A DNA stretch of 64,000 nt from Formosa sediminum (GTDB taxonomy: Bacteria > Bacteroidota > Bacteroidia > Flavobacteriales > Flavobacteriaceae): the NCBI RefSeq assembly GCF_007197735.1, contig NZ_CP041637.1:2389001-2453000 (forward strand), given 5' to 3'. The stretch's first letter is position 1. Each line of letters opens with the position of its first letter. The position numbers were made by a program, and so were the translations under genes. Under the pieces are notes generated by a model. It was not told the origin of the DNA. It saw nothing but the letters and a program-made list of their open reading frames with translations, and searched no databases. Shown here one piece after another: positions 26,390 through 36,614 of the stretch.

Positions 26390-28600
26390 TTAAGATTGTG
26401 TAAAGGTGTTTAATAATTCTCTAACTTCTGCTGTGTTTTTAACGTGATATTTAGCACTAGTCTTTTTAAAACCAACTTTTACAGTATATGCAGCATCTGG
26501 TAACTCTTCAAACATATATTCGTCTGTCCAGTCATCTCCAATTGCAAACATAAAGTCGTATTGATCTTGAGTTAATAATCTAGAAGCTGCACGCCCTTTA
26601 TTTACATTACTACTTTTAATCTCTATTACTTTATTACCTTTTAAAACGGTTAATCCGTGATTTTCAATTAAACTGTTTAAAACGGTGTTAAGCTCTATAG
26701 TTCGTGTTTGTGCCAATTCAGGATCTGTTTTTCTATAATGCCAAGCTAGCGAGTATTTCTTTTTCTCTACAAACGTACCAGGAGTTCTATCTACAAAAGT
26801 CTCTAGTACAGGAAGAATGTTTTCCATCCAGTCGTTTTTAAGATGTTCTAGCATTTTCCAATCGCTGTCTTGTTCTTTTAACCAAACCCCATGATCTGTA
26901 ATTAAAGTATAATCTTTACCAGCAAACCAATCTTCAAAAGTTTCTCGATCTCTTCCGCTAATAATTACCAGTTTTACACCTTCTATAGCATTCATGTTAT
27001 CTAGTAATTCAAATAATTCGGCATCTGGTTTACAGTCTTTCGGATTGTTTTTAAAACCTACCAAGGTACCATCAAAATCTAAGAGCACTAATTTCTTTTT
27101 TGAAGTCTTAAAGGTTTCTGCAATATTCTTCTTTAATGATTTATTAAGACGTTTAGAAACAAATACTTCCTCTTTCTCTTTGGTAGAGTCAAGTGCTTTA
27201 AAAAACTCGTCTGCCCATTTCTCAACGCTGTAACGTTGTAAACGTTCTTGAAGAATTTTAATTCTAGATTGTTGCTCTTCAATAGGCATCTCGATAGCTT
27301 GTTTAATGGTATCTGCGATTTGATCAAAATTATTAGGGTTAATCAATAAAGCTTCATTCATTTCTTTAGAAGCTCCTGTCATTTCACTTAAAATTAAAAC
27401 ACCATCCTGCTCAGTACGTGTAGCAACATATTCTTTAGCTACTAAATTCATTCCATCTCTAACAGGAGTAATTAAAGCAATATCTGAAGTAGTATATAAA
27501 TCTATTAAATTTTCAAAAGGCATAGAGCGGTAAAAGTACCAAATAGGAGTCCAACTTACAGTAGCGAACTCCCCATTAATACGGCCTACTAACTCATCGG
27601 TTTCACGTTTTAGTTTTTGATATTGAGGGACATTTGAACGCGATGGTACTGCCAATAAAATTAGTCTTACTTTTTCTTTATATTCTGGGTATTTATTTAA
27701 AAAGTATTCAAATGCCTTTAATCGGTTTGGAATACCTTTAGTATAATCTAAACGGTCTATAGATAAAATAATCTTAGCATCAGAATCCGATTTTATATGC
27801 TCATCAAGACGGCGTTGTAATTCTGAACGTTCTTTATTTTCTTGAGAATTATTTACAACTGCTGCGTCATAGAATTTATTATAATCTATTCCCATCGGGA
27901 AAGAATCTACCGTAACCGTTCTGTCTATATAATCTATATTGTTAAAATTAACTTCAAGTCTTAATATGCGTTTTATAGAACTTAAAAAATGACGTTCATA
28001 ATCGTAAGTATGGAACCCAATTAAATCGGCTCCAAGCATTCCTTCTAATAATTCTTCACGCCAAGGAAATGTTCTGAAAATTTCGAAAGAAGGAAAAGGA
28101 ATATGTAAAAAGAATCCAATAGAGATATTTGGTTTTTTATCTCTTATTAATTTGGGTAACAATAATAATTGATAATCGTGCACCCAAATGGTATCTCCGT
28201 CATTAACATTTTCAAGAATAACATCGGCAAATTTTTGATTTACTTCTTTGTAAGATTCCCATTCAGAGCGTTCAAAAGTGGTATATTCCATAAAATAATG
28301 AAACAACGGCCAAAGTGTTTTATTACTAAACCCGAGATAAAAATTATCTACATCTTCTTTTGTTAAAGGAACTGTTACACATTTTTCTTTCGTAACCGCA
28401 GTTTTTACTTCTTGTTCTAATTCTGGTGTTAATTGGTCTTGAGTTAATCCAGACCAACCTACCCAAATTCCATTGCCTTCGGCGTGTACAGATTTCATTC
28501 CTGTAGCTAGGCCACCAATACTGGGTTTAATTTCTAATTTAGAATCTTCTAATTTTACTTGTAAAGGAAGTCTATTTGAGACAATAATAGTCTTATTCAT
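26390..28600 (-). CDS. otsAB: Bifunctional trehalose-6-phosphate synthase/phosphatase
   Basis: The 736-residue enzyme makes trehalose from UDP-glucose and glucose-6-phosphate in the cytoplasm. The GT20 synthase part (1-470) has VSNRLPLQV, GGLATGMKS, WVHDYQLLLLP and the active-site segment DRLDYTKGIPNRL. The HAD phosphatase part (500-730) starts with LVLLDFDGTL and has VIISGRDRETF and GDDWTDEYMFE. The fused form is common in Bacteroidota. It is divergent from a GH15 gene with an 82-base promoter region between them. Trehalose is an osmo- and stress protectant. Confidence 0.95.
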   Translation of the reverse strand: MNKTIIVSNRLPLQVKLEDSKLEIKPSIGGLATGMKSVHAEGNGIWVGWSGLTQDQLTPELEQEVKTAVTKEKCVTVPLTKEDVDNFYLGFSNKTLWPLFHYFMEYTTFERSEWESYKEVNQKFADVILENVNDGDTIWVHDYQLLLLPKLIRDKKPNISIGFFLHIPFPSFEIFRTFPWREELLEGMLGADLIGFHTYDYERHFLSSIKRILRLEVNFNNIDYIDRTVTVDSFPMGIDYNKFYDAAVVNNSQENKERSELQRRLDEHIKSDSDAKIILSIDRLDYTKGIPNRLKAFEYFLNKYPEYKEKVRLILLAVPSRSNVPQYQKLKRETDELVGRINGEFATVSWTPIWYFYRSMPFENLIDLYTTSDIALITPVRDGMNLVAKEYVATRTEQDGVLILSEMTGASKEMNEALLINPNNFDQIADTIKQAIEMPIEEQQSRIKILQERLQRYSVEKWADEFFKALDSTKEKEEVFVSKRLNKSLKKNIAETFKTSKKKLVLLDFDGTLVGFKNNPKDCKPDAELFELLDNMNAIEGVKLVIISGRDRETFEDWFAGKDYTLITDHGVWLKEQDSDWKMLEHLKNDWMENILPVLETFVDRTPGTFVEKKKYSLAWHYRKTDPELAQTRTIELNTVLNSLIENHGLTVLKGNKVIEIKSSNVNKGRAASRLLTQDQYDFMFAIGDDWTDEYMFEELPDAAYTVKVGFKKTSAKYHVKNTAEVRELLNTFTQS

Positions 28601-28682
28601 GGAGTTGAATTTTGATTAGCAATAAGTTTTTCGTTAATTTAAAGAAAAATAGGTTGTCAACCATATAAAAATAGAAGATTTA

Positions 28683-30509
28683 ATGAATAATTTAGATTAT
28701 GGAATAATAGGAAATTGTCGTAGTGCTGCACTCATTTCAAAAACAGGATCTATAGAGTGGTGTTGTTTACCTGAGTTCGATTCAAGTTCAGTTTTTGCTA
28801 AGCTTTTAGACGAAAAAATTGGAGGGCATTTTGGTATTAAAGTTGACGATGATTACGTCGTTTCTCAGAAATACCTTGGTAATACGGCTATTTTAGTAAC
28901 GTCTTTTACTAATGGTGATGATGCTTTTGATATTATGGATTTTATGCCTAGATATCATAAAACATCGGGCGGATATCAATCGCCACCAGAAATTATTCGT
29001 TATATAAAATATAAATCAGGGTCACCTAAGTTTAATATTGATTATGTCCCAAAATTAGAATATGCTCTAGGAGAGACAAATACATATGTAAAATCTGATT
29101 TTATAGTAAGCTTAACAGATAAAGAAAAATTTGATACCTTATTTCTGTACACAGATTTAGATAAAGAAGCGGTTGTGAATGGAACCGAAATTGAACTTAA
29201 TAAAGATGCATATTTTTTAATTGGTTATAATGAGAAAATCTTTAAACCCAATGTGCACAAAGCTTATATAGAGTTTGAACGTACCAAAGTATATTGGTTA
29301 AATTGGATGGATAAAACACCGTCTTACGAGCGATATAATAACGAAATTTCAAGAAGTGCTATCACCTTAAAATTATTAACTTACGATAAAACTGGAGCTG
29401 TTCTGGCTGCGGCCACAACCTCTTTACCAGAAACAATTGGAGAAGTTCGTAATTGGGATTACCGTTTTTGCTGGATTCGAGATGCTTCCATGGTGATTAA
29501 AGTGGTGTCTCATTTAGGACATAAAAATATAGCAAAACGTTACCTAAAATTTATAGTTGATTTAATACCAGATAAAGATGAAAAACTTCAGATTATGTAT
29601 GGTATTAATAAAGAGAAAAAATTAACTGAAGAAACTCTAGATCATTTAAGTGGGTATAAAGATTCTAGTCCTGTAAGAATTGGAAATGCTGCTTACGAGC
29701 AACGCCAAAATGATATTTATGGTATTTTAATGGATGTGATTCATCAGCAATTAGTTAGTTTTAGTACAGATATTGAAAACGGTGAAGAAATTTGGACCAT
29801 TACAAAAGGAATTGTTTGGGTGGTGAATAAACACTGGAAAGAAGCCGATAAAGGGATTTGGGAGTTTAGAACAGAAGAACGTCACTTTACATTTTCAAAA
29901 GTGTTATGTTGGGTAGCAATAGATAAAGCTATAAAAGTTGCAGAATTATTAGGCAAAACCGCAAAACTTAAAAAATGGATTCCATTAGAACAAGAAATTA
30001 AAGCTGATATTATGACGAATGCGTGGAATGAAAAGATACAGGCATTTACTCAGTCTTATGGTTCAGACGATTTAGATGCTTCTGTATTGTTAATGGAACC
30101 TTACGGATTTATTGATGCTAAAGATCCTAAATATGTGAGTACTGTTAAAGGAATTGAACGTGATTTGAGTAATGATGGTTTATTGTATCGTTATAAAAAT
30201 AAAGATGATTTTGGATTACCATCGTCTTCATTTACCATTTGCACGTTTTGGTTTATAAATAGTTTGTACAAAATAGGAGAGGAGCAAAAAGCCAAAACAC
30301 TATTTGATCAGTTATTAACTTATAGTAATCACCTTGGATTATTTAGTGAAGATATTGATTTTGAAACTAAGAGATTGTTAGGTAATTTTCCACAAGCTTA
30401 TTCTCATTTAGCATTAATTGAAACTGCAATAAATCTTTCTAAAGTGACGGACGAAGAAAAGGTTATGGAATCTATGCGAGACCATGTAGATGAGAGTGAT
30501 AATATGTAA
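28683..30509 (+). CDS. GH15 family glycoside hydrolase, trehalase- or glucoamylase-like
   Basis: The 608-residue cytoplasmic enzyme starts DYGIIGNCRSAALISKTGS and IEWCCLPEFDSSSVFAKLLD, the N-terminal domain of GH15 trehalase-type proteins. The catalytic (alpha/alpha)6 part has NWDYRFCWIRDASM and, near residue 380, GIWEFRTEERHFTFSK with the general acid Glu. C-terminal SSFTICTFWFINSLY is also typical. Pairing with the OtsAB fusion suggests that it hydrolyses trehalose, though glucoamylase activity cannot be excluded. No signal peptide is seen. Confidence 0.9.
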   Translation: MNNLDYGIIGNCRSAALISKTGSIEWCCLPEFDSSSVFAKLLDEKIGGHFGIKVDDDYVVSQKYLGNTAILVTSFTNGDDAFDIMDFMPRYHKTSGGYQSPPEIIRYIKYKSGSPKFNIDYVPKLEYALGETNTYVKSDFIVSLTDKEKFDTLFLYTDLDKEAVVNGTEIELNKDAYFLIGYNEKIFKPNVHKAYIEFERTKVYWLNWMDKTPSYERYNNEISRSAITLKLLTYDKTGAVLAAATTSLPETIGEVRNWDYRFCWIRDASMVIKVVSHLGHKNIAKRYLKFIVDLIPDKDEKLQIMYGINKEKKLTEETLDHLSGYKDSSPVRIGNAAYEQRQNDIYGILMDVIHQQLVSFSTDIENGEEIWTITKGIVWVVNKHWKEADKGIWEFRTEERHFTFSKVLCWVAIDKAIKVAELLGKTAKLKKWIPLEQEIKADIMTNAWNEKIQAFTQSYGSDDLDASVLLMEPYGFIDAKDPKYVSTVKGIERDLSNDGLLYRYKNKDDFGLPSSSFTICTFWFINSLYKIGEEQKAKTLFDQLLTYSNHLGLFSEDIDFETKRLLGNFPQAYSHLALIETAINLSKVTDEEKVMESMRDHVDESDNM

Positions 30510-30542
30510 ATTCTACATAGTAAAAAAAAATAATAATTAATA

Positions 30543-30576
30543 AAAAAAGCCAATTCTATATAGAATTGGCTTTTTT
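30543..30576. terminator. Bidirectional terminator between the GH15 and fadE genes
   Basis: GCCAATTCTAT pairs perfectly with ATAGAATTGGC (30549-30570), flanked by A6 on the left and T6 on the right, between converging genes. Confidence 0.88.
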
Positions 30577-30604
30577 ATAAAACTGAATTAGTCACACATT
30601 ATTT

Positions 30605-32413
30605 TTAGAAGCAGTATGAATTTTCTGCTTTTACTTTTTCTGCGATTTCATTTCTTAAATCTACAATATCAGGATAATTAACATATTTAGTAAAACGCTT
30701 AAGTCCCATTAGCATCATGCGTTGCTCATCGCCTTCAGCAAAAGAAATAATACTTTCTTTACCTTTTTTCTCTACAATTTCTACAGCCTGATATAAGTAT
30801 AATTTAGACATTGCAATTTGTTCTTTTTGAGACTCCTCACCAAAACGTTTTGCATTTTTCTCTGTTCTTAAAATTGCCGATTCGGCCATGTAAATTTCAA
30901 TAAGAATATCTGAAGCAGCTAAAAGCAGTTGTTGATGTTCTTCTAGAGCAGGACCAAACTTTTGTACAGCAGCACCAGCTACCATTAAGAAGACTTTTTT
31001 AAGTTTTGCAATCATAGATTTTTCTTCGGAGAATAACTCAGAAAAATCTGGAGTTTCAAAAGACGGAATTCCCATTAAGTCTTCCTGTACCTTCATAGCA
31101 GGACCTAATAAATCTACATGGCCTTTCATTGCTTTTTTAACAAGCATGCCAACACAAAGCATACGGTTAATTTCGTTGGTCCCTTCGTAAATTCTAGCAA
31201 TTCTAGCATCTCTCCAGGCTGCTTCCATAGGTGTATCTTCAGAGAATCCCATACCTCCAAAAATCTGGATACCTTCATCTGCACAGTCTTGTACATCCTC
31301 AGAAACAGCAACTTTTAATATAGAACATTCAATAGCATATTCTTCAACACCCTTAAGTTCTGCTTCTTGATGTGTATTTCCTGATGCTTGACGCATGGCT
31401 ATACGGTCTTCAATGTTTTTTGCAGCTCTATAAGACGCCGATTCTCCAACGTAAGCGTTAGTAGCCATTTCGGCTAATTTTACTTTAATAGCACCAAAGT
31501 CTGCTATAGGCGTTTTAAATTGTTTACGTTCATTTGCATATTGTACTGCAGTTGTAGTAATACGACGTTGTGAATCTAGGCAAGCTGCGGCAAGTTTTAT
31601 ACGTCCGATGTTTAAGGCATTCATGGCAATTTTAAAACCTTCGCCACGAGCTGCTAACATGTTTTCTACGGGCACAATCGTGTCGTTAAAAAACACCTGA
31701 CGCGTAGAAGAAGCTCGGATTCCTAGTTTGTGTTCTTCTTCTCCTAAAGTAATTCCGTTAGCATTGTTTTTATCGTATTCAACAATAAAACCTGTTATGT
31801 TTTTGTCGTCTTCAATACGTGCAAACACAATCATTACACTACAAAAACCAGCATTAGAAATCCACATCTTTTGTCCATTAATCACATACGATTTTCCATC
31901 GTCTGATAATTTAGCTGTGGTTTTACCCGAGTTGGCATCACTACCAGCACCAGGCTCTGTTAATGCATACGCACCAAACCATTCGCCGGTTGCTAATTTA
32001 GGGACGTATTTTTGTTTTTGTTCTTCAGTACCATATAAGGTAATTGGCATGGTTCCAATACCCGTATGTGCACCAAAAGCAGTACTAAAAGATCCCGTTC
32101 CACTAGAAATATAGTCGCACGTTAACATGGTTGATACAAATCCCATTCCTAAGCCGCCGTATTCTTCGGGTACAGCAACGCCTAGAAAGCCTAATTCTGC
32201 TGCCTTACGCATAACTTCTTCAGTTAAGGCATAATCTTTTGCTTCAAATCTGGCTTTATGTGGTATAATTTCACGGTCGTTAAATTCCATAACGGCTTCC
32301 TTCATCATAAGTTGCTCTTCCGAGAAATCTTCAGGCGTGAATACGTCTTCACAAGGAGTTTCTTTAATAAGAAATTGTCCACCTCTAATAATATCTTTTT
32401 GTGTAGTTTCCAT
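30605..32413 (-). CDS. fadE: Acyl-CoA dehydrogenase, FadE-like
   Basis: This FAD enzyme performs the first step of beta-oxidation. The 602-residue length, with a 170-residue helical C-terminal extension, resembles Bacillus-type FadE rather than short-chain enzymes. Visible motifs are FGAYALTEPGAGSDANSG, YVINGQKMWISNAGF and ARIYEGTNEINRMLCVGMLV. It is the last gene of the marR-fadN-fadA-fadE cluster. The 166-base gap before it may contain a separate promoter or simply be leader. Confidence 0.93.
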   Translation of the reverse strand: METTQKDIIRGGQFLIKETPCEDVFTPEDFSEEQLMMKEAVMEFNDREIIPHKARFEAKDYALTEEVMRKAAELGFLGVAVPEEYGGLGMGFVSTMLTCDYISSGTGSFSTAFGAHTGIGTMPITLYGTEEQKQKYVPKLATGEWFGAYALTEPGAGSDANSGKTTAKLSDDGKSYVINGQKMWISNAGFCSVMIVFARIEDDKNITGFIVEYDKNNANGITLGEEEHKLGIRASSTRQVFFNDTIVPVENMLAARGEGFKIAMNALNIGRIKLAAACLDSQRRITTTAVQYANERKQFKTPIADFGAIKVKLAEMATNAYVGESASYRAAKNIEDRIAMRQASGNTHQEAELKGVEEYAIECSILKVAVSEDVQDCADEGIQIFGGMGFSEDTPMEAAWRDARIARIYEGTNEINRMLCVGMLVKKAMKGHVDLLGPAMKVQEDLMGIPSFETPDFSELFSEEKSMIAKLKKVFLMVAGAAVQKFGPALEEHQQLLLAASDILIEIYMAESAILRTEKNAKRFGEESQKEQIAMSKLYLYQAVEIVEKKGKESIISFAEGDEQRMMLMGLKRFTKYVNYPDIVDLRNEIAEKVKAENSYCF

Positions 32414-32579
32414 GTTAATGCAAGTTTGTTTTTTAAAATAGAATAATAGCGTTGAGACCTTATATAAAGCAAGTTTTACTCTCTAAGATTCATTTTAATA
32501 TGTTTATTAATAGTTTTAACTTCTTTTGGTTTTTTTTGCGACAGTATTAATGTTACTGTTGTAGCTTTAAGTCTAGAAC

Positions 32580-33770
32580 TTAATTCAAAAATTCAAAGAT
32601 TCCGCAAGCACCTTGACCTGTACCGACACACATGGTAACAGCGCCATATTTTCCTTTCATATCGCGTTTACGCATTTCGTCGAATAATTGTACTGATAAT
32701 TTTGCGCCTGTACAGCCTAGTGGATGACCTAAAGCGATGGCACCTCCGTTTACATTTACAATATCTGTATTTAAATCTAGCTCACGTATTACCGCGATAG
32801 ATTGCGAAGCAAAGGCTTCATTTAATTCAATTAATTCTAAATCGCTTTGTTTTAATCCGGCTTGTTTTAGGGCTTTTGGAATGGCTTTTACTGGACCAAT
32901 TCCCATAATGCGAGGTTCTACACCTGCAGCCGCATAGTTGACTAAGCGTGCAATTGGCTGAAGGTTTAGTTCTTTTACCATATCTTCACTCATAACCATT
33001 ACAAAGGCAGCGCCATCACTAGTCTGCGACGAGTTTCCTGCAGTAACACTTCCGCCGGCAGCAAACACAGCTCTAAGTTTAGACAGGGCTTCCATACTAG
33101 TGCCTTTTCTTGGACCTTCATCTTTAGTAACTGTATATGTTTTAGTGGCTTTTTTACCATTGGCATCGATATAGGTTTCGTCAACCTCTATAGGTACAAT
33201 TTGGTCTTGAAAACGGTCTTCGGCTTGTGCTTTAAGAGCTTTCATATGCGAATTAAAAGCAAATTCATCTTGGTCTTCGCGAGACACTTTAAATTGATTT
33301 GCGACAGCTTCTGCAGTATTACCCATGCCCCAATAGTAATCTTCATGACCAGCTTTTACGATATCGTAATTTAATTCTGGTTTAAAGCCTGTCATAGGTA
33401 CAGCACTCATACTTTCGGCTCCACCAGCTATGATACAGTTGGCCATTCCAGCTTGGATTTTAGCAGTTGCCATACCAATAGTTTCTATTCCAGAAGAACA
33501 AAAACGGTTTACGGTAACGCCCGGAACATCTACAATGTCTAATCCCATAAGCGAGATTAAACGTGCCATATTTAAACCTTGAGAGCCCTCAGGCATAGCA
33601 TTACCAACAATAACGTCGTCTATACGTTTTGGATCTAATTCTGGCAGTTCTTTCATCATATACTTGATGGTTTCAGCAGCCAATTCATCGGTTCTTTTAA
33701 ATCGAAATACGCCTTTAGGTGCTTTTCCTACAGCGGTTCTATATGCTTTTACTATATATGCTTGTTTCAT
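32580..33770 (-). CDS. fadA: Acetyl-CoA C-acyltransferase (thiolase)
   Basis: The 396-residue thiolase cleaves 3-ketoacyl-CoA at the end of each beta-oxidation round. It has the nucleophile Cys in VNRFCSSGIETIGMA. NGGAIALGHPLGCTGAKL carries the His, and TMCVGTGQGACGIFE the second Cys. The length is normal. It lies downstream of the four-helix-bundle gene (39-base gap), so the insertion separates it from fadN. Confidence 0.95.
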   Translation of the reverse strand: MKQAYIVKAYRTAVGKAPKGVFRFKRTDELAAETIKYMMKELPELDPKRIDDVIVGNAMPEGSQGLNMARLISLMGLDIVDVPGVTVNRFCSSGIETIGMATAKIQAGMANCIIAGGAESMSAVPMTGFKPELNYDIVKAGHEDYYWGMGNTAEAVANQFKVSREDQDEFAFNSHMKALKAQAEDRFQDQIVPIEVDETYIDANGKKATKTYTVTKDEGPRKGTSMEALSKLRAVFAAGGSVTAGNSSQTSDGAAFVMVMSEDMVKELNLQPIARLVNYAAAGVEPRIMGIGPVKAIPKALKQAGLKQSDLELIELNEAFASQSIAVIRELDLNTDIVNVNGGAIALGHPLGCTGAKLSVQLFDEMRKRDMKGKYGAVTMCVGTGQGACGIFEFLN

Positions 33771-33809
33771 CTGTTGTTGTATTTAGTATTGAGATTTTAG
33801 TATTGAAAT

Positions 33810-34157
33810 TTATAATTTCTTTTGAAAAGAATAATTCATTTTCTGAATTTCAATACATAACTCAATGACTGGTTGTGTCTTTTCTTTTGATATTAAATTT
33901 AATTCACTTAACAAAATAAGTTGTGTTTGAAGTTCGAACGTTGATCCATTGGCAATACTCATAAAATATTTAAATTCTTTATTAGAATTTCTTCCAGCGC
34001 CTTCAGCAATATTTGAAGGGATTGATACAGCGCTTCTTTTAATTTGAGTGTTTAATCCATATTTTTCGTCAGATGGTAATTCTGAAATTAGTACATAGAT
34101 TCTTTTAGTCAATTCAATAGACTTATTCCAGATTATTAAATCTTCTACTTTATGCAT
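33810..34157 (-). CDS. Four-helix-bundle protein of the 23S rRNA intervening-sequence family
   Basis: The 115-residue protein has the family signature: WNKSIELTKRIYVLI, LPSDEKYGLNTQIKRSAVSI and PSNIAEGAGRNSNKEFKYFM, then FELQTQLILLSELNLI. Such proteins were first found encoded in 23S rRNA intervening sequences. They also occur as isolated genes inserted in operons, and their function is unclear. Here the gene sits between fadN and fadA, where it has no obvious metabolic role. Its flanks are AT-rich and carry short repeats of the form TTAGTATTGA (33783-33792 and 33797-33806), suggesting late insertion. Confidence 0.9.
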   Translation of the reverse strand: MHKVEDLIIWNKSIELTKRIYVLISELPSDEKYGLNTQIKRSAVSIPSNIAEGAGRNSNKEFKYFMSIANGSTFELQTQLILLSELNLISKEKTQPVIELCIEIQKMNYSFQKKL

Positions 34158-34204
34158 AATTTCTAATTACTCAATTCTATTGTCTAAATACTGATTACTA
34201 ATAT

Positions 34205-36613
34205 CTAGTTTCTAAGTGGCTTTCCAGTTTTTAACATATGCTGAATACGTTCTAAAGTTTTACGTTCTGTACATAGACTTAAGAAGGCTTCGCGTTCTAA
34301 ATCGAGTAGATATTGTTCGTTTACCAAAGTAGGCTCTGATAAATCCCCTCCAGCCATAACGTAAGCCAATTTGTTTGCTATTTTCTGGTCGTGTTCACTA
34401 ATGTAATGACTCGCTTCCATAGAATCTGTTCCCACTAAAAACATGCCTAAGGCTTGTTTTCCTAGAACTTTTATATCGGTACGTTTTATAGGTTGTGTAT
34501 AGCCCGCTTCTGCCATTAATTTGGCATGAGCTTTTGCTGTTGCAATTTGTCTGTCTTTATTTACTACCACAATATCTTTTCCGTGTTGAAGCACGCCTAT
34601 ATCGAAGGCTTCGTAAGCCGAGGTTGATACTTTTGCCATCCCTATACTTAAGAAATACTCTTGAAGCGTATTTAATTCAACATCGCCCTTTTTAAAAGTG
34701 TCTTGTGCTCTTAAGGTCATTTCTTTAGAACCACCACCACCAGGAATTACACCAACTCCAAATTCTACAAGTCCCATATAAGTTTCTGCAGCAGCAACCA
34801 CTTTGTCTGCATGTAGCGATAATTCGCAACCACCACCAAGCGTCATGCCGTGAGGCGCAGAAATAGTTGGAATGGCAGAATAGCGCATACGCATCATGGT
34901 ATCTTGAAAATACTTAATGGCCATGTTTAATTCGTCGTACTCTTGTTCTACAGCCATCATAAAAATCATTCCGATGTTGGCTCCAACAGAGAAATTTGCT
35001 CCTTGATTTCCAACGACTAAACCTTGGAAATCTTTTTCAGCTAAATCAATGGCTTTATTAATACCGTTTAAAACATCGCCACCGATGGTATTCATTTTAG
35101 ATTGAAATTCGCAATTCAGGATACCGTCGCCTAAATCTTCGATAACTACACCTGAGTTTTTAAAGACTTCTTTTGATTTTCTAATATTATCTAAAATGAT
35201 AAAGGCATCTTGACCAGGAACTTTTTCTAATTTTTTAGTCGGAATATCATAAAAGTAAGATGCTCCATCTTTTACAGCATAAAACGAGGATATTCCTGCG
35301 GCTAACATATCGTTAATCCAAGCAGCAGGTTCCAAACCTTCGGCTTTAATAAGTTCTAAGCCTTTTTCTACACCTATAGCATCCCAAATTTGAAATGGAC
35401 CATGTTGCCAGCCAAATCCAGCTTTCATGGCATCATCAATTTTATATAATTCGTTGGTAATTTCAGGGATTCTATGTGAGACGTATGCGAATAGGGCTGC
35501 AAAATTTTTACGATAAAATTCGCCTGCTCTATCTTTACCTGAAATCAAAACTTTAAAACGGTCGACAACCTTATCAATCGTTTTCGTTAATTCTAAAGTT
35601 GCAAAATTTGCTTTTTTGTTTGCACGATATTCTAAAGTGTCTAAGTCTAAAGATAAAATGTCTTTACTGCCGTCTTTATGACGTTCTACTTTATAGAATC
35701 CTTGTTTTGTTTTACTACCTAGCCATTTATTTTCCATCATTGTACTAATAAAATCGGGTAGTTTAAATAACTCGTGACGTTCATCTGAAGGCACATTCTC
35801 GTACAAGCCGTTAGCCACATGCACTAAGGTATCTAAGCCAACCACATCTACAGTACGAAATGTAGCCGATTTAGGACGACCGATAACAGGACCTGTTAAT
35901 TTGTCGACTTCTTCAATGGTTAAATCCATATCTTTTACCGTATGGAACAAACTCATAATACTAAAAATACCTACACGGTTTCCTATAAAAGCGGGTGTAT
36001 CTTTAGCCACCACAGAGGTTTTTCCTAAAAACTGTTCGCCATAACTATTTAAAAAGTCTAATACCTCTTGGCTCGTTTCTGGTCCAGGAATAATTTCGAA
36101 TAATTTTAAGTAACGCGCAGGGTTAAAAAAGTGTGTTCCACAGAAGTGTTTCTGAAAATCTTCAGAACGGCCTTTACTCATAAATTTAATTGGGATACCC
36201 GAGGTGTTCGAGGTAATTAAAGTGCCTGGCGTTCTGTGTTTTTCTAGATTTTCGAAAACCTGTTGTTTTATATCTAAACGTTCTACAACCACTTCAATAA
36301 TCCAATCTACATCTTTAACCTTAGAGATATCATCTTCTAAATTTCCAGTCGTAATTCGGCTTGCAAATTTTTGATGATAAATAGGAGAGGGTTTCGATTT
36401 TAAAGCAGCAGAAAGCGAATCGTTTACCATTCTATTTCTTACTACTTTATCTTGTAATGTCAATCCTTTAGCTTGTTCGGTAGCGTTAAGTTCGCGAGGT
36501 ACAATGTCTAGTAATAGTACATCTACACCAATATTGGCAAAATGACAAGCAATACCACTACCCATAATACCAGAACCAATAACGGCTACTTTTTTTATTC
36601 TACGTGTGCTCAT
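34205..36613 (-). CDS. fadN: 3-hydroxyacyl-CoA dehydrogenase/enoyl-CoA hydratase, FadN type
   Basis: The 802-residue bifunctional enzyme catalyses the hydration and NAD-dependent oxidation steps of beta-oxidation. The dehydrogenase part is N-terminal, with the Rossmann motif GSGIMGSGIACHFANIG and HFFNPARYLKLFEI. The crotonase-type hydratase part lies at about 490-720 with SAPHGMTLGGGCELSLHAD and GVGVIPGGGGSKEM. This domain order is that of Bacillus FadN and the reverse of E. coli FadB. The gene starts one base after the marR stop, so the two are translationally linked. Confidence 0.94.
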   Translation of the reverse strand: MSTRRIKKVAVIGSGIMGSGIACHFANIGVDVLLLDIVPRELNATEQAKGLTLQDKVVRNRMVNDSLSAALKSKPSPIYHQKFASRITTGNLEDDISKVKDVDWIIEVVVERLDIKQQVFENLEKHRTPGTLITSNTSGIPIKFMSKGRSEDFQKHFCGTHFFNPARYLKLFEIIPGPETSQEVLDFLNSYGEQFLGKTSVVAKDTPAFIGNRVGIFSIMSLFHTVKDMDLTIEEVDKLTGPVIGRPKSATFRTVDVVGLDTLVHVANGLYENVPSDERHELFKLPDFISTMMENKWLGSKTKQGFYKVERHKDGSKDILSLDLDTLEYRANKKANFATLELTKTIDKVVDRFKVLISGKDRAGEFYRKNFAALFAYVSHRIPEITNELYKIDDAMKAGFGWQHGPFQIWDAIGVEKGLELIKAEGLEPAAWINDMLAAGISSFYAVKDGASYFYDIPTKKLEKVPGQDAFIILDNIRKSKEVFKNSGVVIEDLGDGILNCEFQSKMNTIGGDVLNGINKAIDLAEKDFQGLVVGNQGANFSVGANIGMIFMMAVEQEYDELNMAIKYFQDTMMRMRYSAIPTISAPHGMTLGGGCELSLHADKVVAAAETYMGLVEFGVGVIPGGGGSKEMTLRAQDTFKKGDVELNTLQEYFLSIGMAKVSTSAYEAFDIGVLQHGKDIVVVNKDRQIATAKAHAKLMAEAGYTQPIKRTDIKVLGKQALGMFLVGTDSMEASHYISEHDQKIANKLAYVMAGGDLSEPTLVNEQYLLDLEREAFLSLCTERKTLERIQHMLKTGKPLRN

Positions 36614-36614
36614 T

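Noticed and set aside
33810-34157. Four-helix-bundle gene as part of an Avd/diversity-generating retroelement
   Set aside because: No reverse transcriptase, template repeat or variable repeat is present; the sequence fits the 23S-IVP group.
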